A DNA stretch of 64,000 bases, taken from contig NZ_PRDM01000001.1 of the NCBI RefSeq assembly GCF_015182285.1, positions 1,488,001 through 1,552,000 on the forward strand, written 5' to 3'. The stretch is from Flavobacterium hungaricum. GTDB taxonomy: Bacteria > Bacteroidota > Bacteroidia > Flavobacteriales > Flavobacteriaceae. Each line of letters starts with the position of its first letter. Positions within the stretch are counted from its first letter, which is position 1. Shown piece after piece: positions 26,101-33,083 of this stretch. A program made the position numbers and the translations under genes. The notes under the pieces are model-generated. The model had not been told where the DNA came from. It saw nothing but the letters and a program-made list of their open reading frames with translations, and did not search any database.

Positions 26101-26202
26101 AACACCTAAAAAAGTATAACCAATAAAACCGAATAAAATAATCAAAAGATTCAGTACAATGGTTAAGACAGGTCTTCTTATGCTGGTAGTAGATAAACTC
26201 AT
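23107..26202 (-). CDS. RND-family multidrug efflux transporter (HAE1 type)
   Basis: At 1031 residues it has the full RND pump length. It starts with the family's MSLSTTSIRRPVLTIVLNL helix, then the first porter half, membrane helices 2-6 around residues 335-490 (with VVDDGIVVTENIF, the proton-relay Asp pair in helix 4), the second porter half, and helices 8-12 up to about 1015. The LQDxxLPxDI-type docking region is present (PKDIKLNIAL). Driven by the proton gradient, it exports small molecules together with the adaptor and TolC-type proteins. Substrates cannot be read from the sequence. No regulator gene is adjacent. Confidence 0.95.
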   Translation of the reverse strand: MSLSTTSIRRPVLTIVLNLLIILFGFIGYTFLGVREFPSIDPAQVSIRTNYTGANSDIIESQITEPLEKAVNAIDGIRNITSSSNQGSSNITIEFNLDKNLEEAANDVRDKVSQAVRNLPQDIDAPPVVSKADADSESIISMTVQSDTRSSLELSDYAENVISQRLETIPGVSAVQIWGQKRYAMRLWIDPVKLNAYKCTVADVRNALNAQNVELPSGKLTGNNTELTVKTIGNLSKPEEFNNIIIRTDGDKIVRLSDVGGAELGPENIETSLMSSGLPMIGLAIVPMPGANYLDISSEFYKKYEALQKDLPKDIKLNIALDNTQFVKKSVLEVAETLGISIVLVIIIIYLFFRDWAIAFRPLIDIPVSLIATFFVMWLLGFSINVLTLLAIVLATGLVVDDGIVVTENIFKKVEEGMSPIEAAIKGSNEIFYAVISISVTLAAVFLPVIFLEGFVGRLFREFGVVIGSAVLISAFVSLTLTPMLNAYLMKGGEQKKSKFYVKTEPFFEKLNSGYADALARFMNKKWISFPILIACFGLIYLFFTILPKETAPYDDRSSVTMRMTTPEGSSYEYTNRFMQEISNLVDDSIPEKKVSLVITAGGSGGSATNSGFIRLSLKQPDEREKSQKDIADKLSKWTKKYPDAKTSVIQQPTIAVNRRGGLPIQYIIQAPTFEKLREKIPVFMDQVGKSDVFSTTDVNLKFNKPEINVSIDREKAESLGISIIDIAQTLQLSLSGQRFGYFIKNGKQYQVIGQFDQKDRSKPLDLTSMFVKNKNGDLIQMDNVVNVEEQSNPPQLYHNNRYMSATVSAGLAPGKSISDGIEEMDRIKAKVLDETFTTDLSGESRDFVESSSNTSFAFGLALLLIFLILAAQFESFIDPLIIILTVPMAVAGALFSLWLFNQTWNIFSQIGTVMLIGLVTKNGILIVEFANQLREQGKPKMEAILEASEARLRPILMTSLAIALGALPIAMSLGAASTSRIGMGVVIVGGTIFSLALTLFVIPAIYFMWSKARKHYPEFDKIDEYERESK

Positions 26203-26283
26203 ATGTGATTTTGGATTTTAGATCTAAGGTTTTAGATTGTAGATTGCATTTGGAATCTAAAATCTAAAATCTGCAATCTGAAA

Positions 26284-27342
26284 TTACTTAACTTTAACTT
26301 TAATTGGGGCGTCGTTTTTTAAAGTCATGACACCGCTTGTAATTAAAGTGTCTCCTGCTTTTAATCCAGATAATACAAGAATGGAAGCATCTGTTCTTGT
26401 CGTTGCTTCTACCATTACTTCTTTGGCTTTCCCCATGTTGGCAATATATACTTTTTTACCGCTTTGTACCGGAATAATAGCTTCTGTAGGAACTACAATA
26501 GCATCTTTGATAATATTTAAAGGCAGTTTTACATCGGCAAAAGTTCCAGGAAAAAGTTTACCGTCTACATTATCCGCAATTGCGCGAATCTGTAAAGTTC
26601 TTGTTTCTACTGCAACTTCTGGCTCTATTGCATAGATTTTGGCGTTGTATACTTTTTGAGATCCAGAAACGGTAAAATCTATTGTCGAACCATTTTGTAC
26701 TTGTGCAGCATATTTTTCTGGGATAGAAAAAGTGATTTTTAATTTTGAGGTATTCACTAATTTTGCCACCAAAACGGTTGGTGTAATATAAGTTCCAGGA
26801 GAAATAGAACGAAGTCCGATTTTTCCAGAAAAAGGTGCTTTTACAGCTGTTTTTGCAATTTGTGCTCTGATTAATTGACTTTGAGCTTGTGCAGAAGCAT
26901 GATCTGCGCGTGCAATATCATATTCTTCCTGACTGATCGCTTCTTTTTGTAAAAGTAACTTTGCTCTTCTTTCGTTTTCGGCTGTCAGACCTTCTCTGGT
27001 CACCGTTTGTCTAAGCTGTGCTTTAAGCTCAATATCATTTACTTTAAATAGAACCTGTCCTTTGCTTACGTTAGTTCCTTCTGTAAAAAAGATACCTTCA
27101 ACAATTCCAGAAACCTCACTATGAATTTCGACTTGTTCGTTTGCTTCTATAGAACCAGAAAGTGATAAATTGTTATCAAAAGTAGAAGTCTTTACTATAA
27201 TACCATTTACAGTAGTTGGCATGTCTTTATCGTTAAACTTTTTTGAATCGGCATTTTTGCTTTTGTTCGAAACGATTCTGTAAGCGATGAAACTTCCTAT
27301 TCCAACTATTAATAGGGTGTAAATGAGGTGTTTTACTTTCAT
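26284..27342 (-). CDS. RND efflux periplasmic adaptor subunit
   Basis: The start at 27342 gives MKVKHLIYTLLIVGIGSF, an N-terminal membrane anchor. An upstream in-frame ATG at 27390 lies within the putative -7 box, so it is unlikely. The protein has a biotinyl-lipoyl-like half (VEIHSEVSGIVEGIFFTEG), a helical hairpin (LLLQKEAISQEEYDIARADHASAQA), the second lipoyl half (VKAPFSGKIGLRSISPG), a beta-barrel and a membrane-proximal domain. It links the pump to TolC. It is the first gene of the operon. The 81-base gap to the pump gene carries a small inverted repeat of the aatctaaaatct family. Confidence 0.94.
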   Translation of the reverse strand: MKVKHLIYTLLIVGIGSFIAYRIVSNKSKNADSKKFNDKDMPTTVNGIIVKTSTFDNNLSLSGSIEANEQVEIHSEVSGIVEGIFFTEGTNVSKGQVLFKVNDIELKAQLRQTVTREGLTAENERRAKLLLQKEAISQEEYDIARADHASAQAQSQLIRAQIAKTAVKAPFSGKIGLRSISPGTYITPTVLVAKLVNTSKLKITFSIPEKYAAQVQNGSTIDFTVSGSQKVYNAKIYAIEPEVAVETRTLQIRAIADNVDGKLFPGTFADVKLPLNIIKDAIVVPTEAIIPVQSGKKVYIANMGKAKEVMVEATTRTDASILVLSGLKAGDTLITSGVMTLKNDAPIKVKVK

Positions 27343-27387
27343 AAAATTGAGGTAAAATGAGGTTTTAGTTTTTTTTTGGTAAGCTTG

Positions 27388-27395
27388 CAAATTTA
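27388..27395 (-). promoter_or_regulatory. -7 box (TAAATTTG) for the efflux operon
   Basis: This is a perfect TAnnTTTG on the minus strand, 46 bases before the adaptor start codon. No clear -33 element and no obvious repressor palindrome. Confidence 0.42.
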
Positions 27396-27818
27396 ACTTT
27401 TTGGGGCGAAATCGAAAGAGCTTAGCGTTTATTTAACATTTGTAAGTCCAAAGGTTTTTATTAGACTGTTTAAAGAAGAAAAGGTTTAATTTAAAATTAT
27501 CTTTTTTTAAACTTTTTATCCTCAAAAATAATTACTCCACCTTATTTTGCTTGTAATCAGGAGGTATCGTAATCTAGAATAAAAAAAAATTAAGTGATTT
27601 GTCTGATTTTTTTTGCACTTTATCGATTTTATTTGTAACATTGAAATGTTAAACAAAATTTAAATTTTTTCAGTAATATTTAGCTTTTTAAGTATTTTTA
27701 TTGTTAAAAAATAATGTTTGAAGTTGTTTTTTAAGATTTTTTACAGGTAGTAATTATTAATTACGTTAACAATTGTTTATCTTTTTCTGTTTTTTCACTG
27801 AATAAAAATGAGTTTTTT
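27396..27818. other. 423-base intergenic region between divergent units
   Basis: The region is very AT-rich with long T and A runs and separates the efflux operon from the rightward sensory cluster. I see no ORF, repeat or clear terminator. An ACATTGAAATGT inverted repeat near 27639-27650 is a possible protein-binding site, but it is short. Promoters for the rightward genes probably lie here; I could not pick a convincing one. Confidence 0.4.
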
Positions 27819-28418
27819 ATGAGAAAAAAAATACTTCTGACATTATGGTTTTTTGGACTAGTGCTGGCAGTCGGTTGTTTGTTCTGGAAAAATGAATTCA
27901 GATACAGTCTGCCAACTCCAATACCGCAGCACTACAAAAGCATTGCAATGGGGTCTAAGATAAATCTAGATCAATGCTGTGCCTACGATAATAAACCGAT
28001 TTTCATTCATTTTTTCAATCCAGACTGTCCGTGTTCAAGGTTTAATGTGCCTCATGTTAGCAGTTTAATTAAAAAATACGGCGATAAAATCAATTTCAAA
28101 ATTGTGGTTTTAAACAAAGAAAGAAACTTTACAATTCAAGAAATACAAGAAAAGTTTGATGCTCAGATTCCAGTTTATTTTGAAGAATCTATTGCCGAAA
28201 AATGTGGTGTTTTTTCTACACCTCAGGCAGTTTTAATGGACGCATCGCATCATTTATATTACAGAGGCAATTATAACAAAACCCGATATTGCACCGATTC
28301 TCAGAGTAATTATGCCCAGATGGCGATTGATTCTCTTTTAAGCAAAAATACAGCCCCGTTATTTAACGTCCTTGCACTTAGAGCATACGGATGTTCTTTA
28401 CCAAAATGCACTAAATAA
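27819..28418 (+). CDS. Membrane-anchored thioredoxin-like protein
   Basis: The 199-residue protein has an N-terminal membrane helix (about 5-24) and a thioredoxin-like domain. FIHFFNPDCPCSRFN carries a CPC active-site motif (C70, C72) rather than the usual CxxC. A cis-Pro region (VFSTPQAVLMD) and further Cys pairs (C53-C54, near residue 157, and CSLPKC at the C-terminus) are present. It probably works in redox chemistry at the periplasmic face; substrate unknown. It leads a group of four rightward genes with sensory character, but a link is not evident. Confidence 0.72.
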   Translation: MRKKILLTLWFFGLVLAVGCLFWKNEFRYSLPTPIPQHYKSIAMGSKINLDQCCAYDNKPIFIHFFNPDCPCSRFNVPHVSSLIKKYGDKINFKIVVLNKERNFTIQEIQEKFDAQIPVYFEESIAEKCGVFSTPQAVLMDASHHLYYRGNYNKTRYCTDSQSNYAQMAIDSLLSKNTAPLFNVLALRAYGCSLPKCTK

Positions 28419-28448
28419 ATCTATCAACTAACCTAAATCTATTAACCT

Positions 28449-29303
28449 ATGAAAAGAAAAGCTAGTTTGAACGAACAAGATTATCTGCACAGTTTTATGG
28501 CGACCATGACGCAGAAATCAGATTCTATTATTAATTATGTTTTGATCGCGTATTTCCTGTTAGGCATCGGACTTTCTTTTAAGTACGACACTTTTGAAAT
28601 TGGAGTCGGGGTCGGAACATTAAATCTTTTAGCGTATTATTCGGCTAAATTTTTTGTAAAAAATTCCAAGTTTTATCAGTACGTTTTGTCTGTGGTTCTG
28701 GCGGTTTTTATGGCGCAGTATATTTATCAAATGCACGGCATGTTCGAAATGCACTTTACCGTATTTATTGCCAGCACTATTTTAATCATTTACCAAAACT
28801 GGAAACTCCAGATTCCGCTTACCTTATTGGTGGTGGTGCATCACGCTGGTCTGGCGTATCTTCAGAACTTTGTTTACAGCGATGCAAATGGACTTCAGGT
28901 TTATTTTTCGCAGGTAAATTTTGATATCGAAACCTTGATTATACACGTAGTTTTAGCGGCCGTTGTATTTTTTATGAATGGCTATTGGGCTTACTATTTT
29001 AAAGAACACAGCGAAAATCATATTTCTAAAATTTCAGATGAATACGAAATTGAAAACATGAAATTGGCGTCAGCAAAGTTCAGCTCTATGTCGGCTACAA
29101 AAGATTATAACGATTTTATACATAGAACAACATTAGACTTAAAAATGCCTGTTAATTCTGTTTTAAAATTGATTGATGTATCAAAAGGACATACGGATAA
29201 CGATAAACTGTTGGCTTATCTTGAAATGATGCGTGAAAGTGCCAAAAAAATTGATGATTTGGTGAATGATATTCATGTAAAGTCAACAAATAATAGAAAT
29301 TAG
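28449..29303 (+). CDS. Six-helix membrane sensor with kinase-like remnant, no ATPase domain
   Basis: Six hydrophobic segments cover about residues 27-183. The motif MHGMFEMHFTVF with paired His (HHAGLAYL) resembles membrane sensor modules found in some methyl-accepting proteins and cyclases. The C-terminal cytosolic part (about 200-284) reads YNDFIHRTTLDLKMPVNSVL, an H-box-like helix with His225, but the protein ends without any HATPase domain. It may be a receptor that acts through a partner rather than an active kinase. Two small signalling-like genes follow closely (gaps of 35 and 56 bases), so the three probably form one unit. Confidence 0.65.
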   Translation: MKRKASLNEQDYLHSFMATMTQKSDSIINYVLIAYFLLGIGLSFKYDTFEIGVGVGTLNLLAYYSAKFFVKNSKFYQYVLSVVLAVFMAQYIYQMHGMFEMHFTVFIASTILIIYQNWKLQIPLTLLVVVHHAGLAYLQNFVYSDANGLQVYFSQVNFDIETLIIHVVLAAVVFFMNGYWAYYFKEHSENHISKISDEYEIENMKLASAKFSSMSATKDYNDFIHRTTLDLKMPVNSVLKLIDVSKGHTDNDKLLAYLEMMRESAKKIDDLVNDIHVKSTNNRN

Positions 29304-29338
29304 ATTTTAAAAACCAACTTCCCAATCCACAACCTGTT

Positions 29339-29683
29339 ATGTTAAAGTATGATTTACCTGCCGCAGTGCCTACGCTGCATAATTTAAAGAAAACATTGGA
29401 TGCTTTTGTATCTGATAGTATTACATTAAATTCTATCGAAAAAATTGATGCGGCAGCTGAATTTGCACAAGAAGCGGCAGAGATTTTAAGAAGGTACAGA
29501 AATTATTCGCAAGTGCACAATTTAGAATATCAATATCACAAATTGATTCGTATTGCAAGTGATATTCAACATCTGAATTTGACAGACAATAATGAGCTTC
29601 TAGAGTGGCTTCAAGACGAATTGGAAACTGTTTTTAATAAAATAAAAAATACGCTGTTTATTCTAGAGATCCAGCTCAATTGA
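29339..29683 (+). CDS. Small all-helical protein in the sensory cluster
   Basis: The 114-residue protein has no signal peptide or membrane helix and is predicted mostly helical, with two amphipathic stretches (about 30-66 and 80-110). No known motif is recognised. Size and helix content resemble four-helix phosphotransfer or adaptor proteins, but there is no clear His-containing HPt motif, so this is only a suggestion. It lies between the membrane sensor and the Aer-type PAS gene, on the same strand with short gaps, which supports a shared function. Confidence 0.65.
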   Translation: MLKYDLPAAVPTLHNLKKTLDAFVSDSITLNSIEKIDAAAEFAQEAAEILRRYRNYSQVHNLEYQYHKLIRIASDIQHLNLTDNNELLEWLQDELETVFNKIKNTLFILEIQLN

Positions 29684-29739
29684 AATTAGAATCATTCATT
29701 TAAGAAACGAATTGTATAATTAATTTAATACAACTATTT

Positions 29740-30342
29740 ATGGACGCCAGAATTACTCGCCCAACACCTTCTGAAAGGGAAGTAGATTGGAATAAGAATA
29801 AAGTGCTGCTAAGTAAAACAGATAAAAAAGGCACTATTTTGTATGCCAATGAAGACTTTATAGATGTTTCTGGTTATGATGAATTTGAACTTGTCGGCCA
29901 GCCTCATAACATTGTACGTCATCCGGATATGCCAAAGGTGATTTTTAAATTTTTGTGGGATAGTATTAAATCGAGTGAAAATATTCATGTAATCATTAAA
30001 AACATGGCTAAAACCGGCCATTATTATTGGGTGGTAACCGATTTTAAAATTATTTCTGATACCGATGGCGAAATAATCGGATTTTTTGGAACCAGAAAAT
30101 CGGTTCCGAATGAGATTATTGTAAAGTTTATAGAACCGTTGTACAAAAAGTTATTGCAGATAGAAGAAACCAGCGGTATACAAGCTTCAGAAGAATATTT
30201 GGTTGGTTTTCTAGAAGAACGCAAGAAAACGTATATGGAATACATCGACCATCTTATTGCGACGGGAAAAGATGATAAAAATAAAATAAGCAAAGGTTTC
30301 TTCGGCGGTCTTTTTGATAAAAAAGACAGTTCGAAAAAATAA
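29740..30342 (+). CDS. Aer-type PAS-domain protein without signalling domain
   Basis: The 200-residue protein carries a PAS domain (about 20-130) with hallmarks of the aerotaxis sensor Aer: SKTDKKGTILYANEDFIDVSGY (25-46), GQPHNIVRHPDMP (53-65) and GHYYWVVTDFK. Aer PAS domains bind FAD. Unlike Aer, there is no transmembrane, HAMP or chemoreceptor domain; the C-terminal part is helical with a Lys/Gly-rich tail (KISKGFFGGLFDKKD). It may be a redox- or energy-sensing module that partners with the kinase-less membrane sensor two genes upstream. The partnership is inference. Confidence 0.82.
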   Translation: MDARITRPTPSEREVDWNKNKVLLSKTDKKGTILYANEDFIDVSGYDEFELVGQPHNIVRHPDMPKVIFKFLWDSIKSSENIHVIIKNMAKTGHYYWVVTDFKIISDTDGEIIGFFGTRKSVPNEIIVKFIEPLYKKLLQIEETSGIQASEEYLVGFLEERKKTYMEYIDHLIATGKDDKNKISKGFFGGLFDKKDSSKK

Positions 30343-30466
30343 TGGTATATGCTTCATTGCATCAGCGGAGATACTTAAAAAAAATTAAATTTGTCCCCCA
30401 ACAAATCTAATCTCATCGAGTTAATAACATAAGTATTTGGTGCAATGAAGGATATTTTTTTTGTTT

Positions 30467-30650
30467 CAGATTTCAGGTTTCAAGTTTCGGGTTTCAGGTT
30501 TGAAGTTTCAGGTTTGAAGTTTCAGGTTTGAAGTTTCAGGTTTGAAGTTTCAGGTTTCAAGTTTGAAGTTTCAGGTTTGAAGTTTCAGGTTTCAGGTTTC
30601 AAGTTTCAGGTTTGAAGTTTCAGGTTTCAAGTTTGAAGTTTCAGGTTTAA
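30467..30650. repeat. Heptameric tandem repeat array (gtttcag/gtttgaa/gtttcaa)
   Basis: About 26 successive seven-base units of the form GTTTCAG, GTTTGAA or GTTTCAA run without interruption, with occasional single changes. They start after a GTTTCAGATTTCAG lead. No coding frame uses them. Shorter copies occur at 49385-49455 and around 52700-52735. Such heptamers are common in flavobacterial spacers and may grow by slippage. Confidence 0.85.
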
Positions 30651-30727
30651 TTTTCAACCTCAAAATCTTAGCGCCTCAGACTCTTAGACCCTTAGTACCT
30701 CAGTACCTTAGAACCTTAGTCCCTCAA
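30651..30727. repeat. Degenerate octamer array (cttagtac/cttagacc type)
   Basis: A second low-complexity block directly joins the heptamers: variations of CTTAGxxC and CTCAGxxC in about eight-base steps, up to the recG stop codon. A shorter relative (cttagtcccttagc) sits near 46968. The region 30343-30466 before the heptamers is plain AT-rich sequence. Confidence 0.65.
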
Positions 30728-30729
30728 AC

Positions 30730-32838
30730 CTAACTAATATAATTCCAAATATTTTTCTTTTTGGTCAATTCAATAAAAACAGCTTTTAAGACCGCATGTT
30801 CTGGTTTTTGCATGGCCGAATCTTCTTTGAGCAGTTTCATGGCATAATTTCGGGCTAATGATAAAATTTCTTTGTCTCTTACAATATCAGCAATCTGCAG
30901 GTTTAAAACACCGCTTTGCTGTGTTCCCATCAAATCTCCGGGACCGCGGAGTTTAAGGTCAACTTCTGCTAGTTCAAAACCGTCGTTTGTGCGCACCATT
31001 GTTTCCATTCTGGTTTTGCTGTCGGCACTTAATTTATGACCTGTCATTAAAATACAATAACTCTGTTCGGCGCCTCGACCCACACGGCCGCGCAGCTGAT
31101 GCAATTGCGAGAGGCCAAATCGTTCTGCGCTTTCAATAATCATCACACTCGCATTCGGGACATTAACCCCAACTTCAATAACCGTTGTAGCGACCATAAT
31201 ATTTGTTTTGCCCTCAGAGAAACGCTTCATTTCGGCATCTTTATCAGCAGGTTTCATTTTGCCATGCAATATGGAAATCGAATATTGCGGCAGTGGAAAA
31301 TCGCGCGAAATACTCTCGTAACCGTCCATTAAATCTTTATAATCCATTTTTTCAGATTCCTGAATCAGCGGATATACAATATAAATCTGTCTGCCTTTAG
31401 CAATTTCGTTACGAAGAAATTTCCAGACTTTTAAACGATTGGTATCAAAACGATGTACTGTTTGTATGGGTTTTCTGCCAGGCGGTAATTCATCAATAAC
31501 AGAAATATCCAAATCACCGTATAAACTCATCGCTAAAGTTCTCGGAATAGGAGTAGCAGTCATGACTAAAACGTGGGGCGGAATCTCATTTTTTTTCCAT
31601 AATTTAGAACGCTGTTCTACGCCAAATCGATGCTGTTCATCAATTACGGCCAAACCAAGATTCTGAAATTTAACTTTATCTTCCAGCAAAGCATGCGTAC
31701 CGATTAAAATCTGTAAACTGCCGTTTTCGAGTTCTTCGTGAATGATTTTTCGAGCCGCAGTTTTGGTAGACCCCGTTAAGATTTTGATATTAAGATTTAA
31801 AGTCTGCGCCAGTTCTGATAAACCCAAAAAATGCTGGTTGGCTAAAATCTCTGTAGGAGCCATTAAACAGGCCTGAAAACCATTGTCAATCGCCAAAAGA
31901 ATGCTCATAAAAGCAACTATTGTTTTTCCAGATCCAACGTCACCCTGCAAAAGACGGTTCATTTGGGCGTTGCTTCCCATATCTGTTCGAATCTCTTTTA
32001 TGACCCTTTTTTGAGCATTCGTTAAAGCAAAAGGCAGGTGGTTTTGGTAAAAATCATTAAAAAGTTCGCCGACTTTGGTAAACGGATGTCCTTTTATTTT
32101 GTGTTTGCGAATTAAGTTTTTAGTAATTAGCTGCAGTTGAATAAAAAACAATTCTTCAAATTTTAATCGGAATTGTGCTTTCGCTAAAATTTCGGTGCTT
32201 TTTGGGAAATGAATATTGAATAAAGCGGCTCTTTTTGGAATCAGTTTTAACTCTTCAATTAAATACGCCGGAAAAGTTTCGGTAAACAAAGCTTGAGTTT
32301 CCAAAAAAAGCTGTTCCATTAATTTGTTAATGGTGCGGTTAGAAATTCCTTTGTTAGCCAGTGCTTCTGTCGACGGATAAACCGGCTGCATGGCTGAGCG
32401 GAGGCTTTTTTCGTGCTCGCTCAATAACTCAATTTCTGGATGCGCCATGCTGAACTGACTGCCGTACAAAGAACATTTTCCAAAAATTACTAAAGGTTCA
32501 TTTAGTTTTAAACTCTCGCGAATCCATTTGTGGCCTTGAAACCAATTGAGATCCATCTGTCCGGTTTCGTCAACAAAAACAGCTACAAGACGTTTTTTAT
32601 TCTTTGCAAATTCAACTGTTTTAATGTTGATTATTTTTCCAATAATCTGTACTTCGCTACCCGTATTCTGCAGTTCGTTAATCTTATAATATCTGGTTCT
32701 GTCGATATATCGATTCGGAAAAAAATTGACTAAATCTCCATATTTATGAATACCCAACTCCTTTCGAAGCAACTGGCCGCGACTCGGACCAACACCTTTT
32801 AAGTATTCGATAGGGGTTTCTAGGAGATTATTAGACAT
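30730..32838 (-). CDS. recG: ATP-dependent DNA helicase RecG
   Basis: The 702-residue protein has the RecG layout: an N-terminal wedge/OB region (PIEYLKGVGPSRGQLLRKELG at 7-27, OB fold about 60-150) and an SF2 helicase core. Motifs are I LLQGDVGSGKTIVA, II AVIDEQHRFG (DEQH), III VMTATPIPRTLA, then the C-terminal half with VGVNVPNASVMII, and QLHQLRGRVGRG. RecG remodels stalled forks and branched DNA. The C-terminal TLRGPGD-like segment (LRGPGDLMGTQQSG) is present. It is a single gene; the downstream side is the repeat blocks above. Confidence 0.97.
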   Translation of the reverse strand: MSNNLLETPIEYLKGVGPSRGQLLRKELGIHKYGDLVNFFPNRYIDRTRYYKINELQNTGSEVQIIGKIINIKTVEFAKNKKRLVAVFVDETGQMDLNWFQGHKWIRESLKLNEPLVIFGKCSLYGSQFSMAHPEIELLSEHEKSLRSAMQPVYPSTEALANKGISNRTINKLMEQLFLETQALFTETFPAYLIEELKLIPKRAALFNIHFPKSTEILAKAQFRLKFEELFFIQLQLITKNLIRKHKIKGHPFTKVGELFNDFYQNHLPFALTNAQKRVIKEIRTDMGSNAQMNRLLQGDVGSGKTIVAFMSILLAIDNGFQACLMAPTEILANQHFLGLSELAQTLNLNIKILTGSTKTAARKIIHEELENGSLQILIGTHALLEDKVKFQNLGLAVIDEQHRFGVEQRSKLWKKNEIPPHVLVMTATPIPRTLAMSLYGDLDISVIDELPPGRKPIQTVHRFDTNRLKVWKFLRNEIAKGRQIYIVYPLIQESEKMDYKDLMDGYESISRDFPLPQYSISILHGKMKPADKDAEMKRFSEGKTNIMVATTVIEVGVNVPNASVMIIESAERFGLSQLHQLRGRVGRGAEQSYCILMTGHKLSADSKTRMETMVRTNDGFELAEVDLKLRGPGDLMGTQQSGVLNLQIADIVRDKEILSLARNYAMKLLKEDSAMQKPEHAVLKAVFIELTKKKNIWNYIS

Positions 32839-33030
32839 TTTTTTTTTAATTGTAGATTTTAGTCCCGAAGCCTCGGGATAGATTTTTTGAGTTTTTGGAT
32901 TTTGGAATTTAAATTTTGAAATATGAAAGTTTTTTTGGAGAAGCGAATATAAACCTTAATTGGCAATTTTGAAAATCAAAGAATACCATTTTAATAAAAG
33001 TTATTTTTCTTTTTATTTAAACTGATTTTT

Positions 33031-33038
33031 TATATTTG
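33031..33038 (+). promoter_or_regulatory. -7 box (TATATTTG) for the acidic SUKH-like gene
   Basis: This is a perfect TAnnTTTG 46 bases before the ATG at 33084. No good -33 match. The 245-base gap also has a CCCGAAGCCTCGGGA hairpin (about 32863-32877). Confidence 0.4.
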
Positions 33039-33083
33039 ATCAGAAAATGAACCCCAAGATACCGTACCTAAAGCAATAACCAA

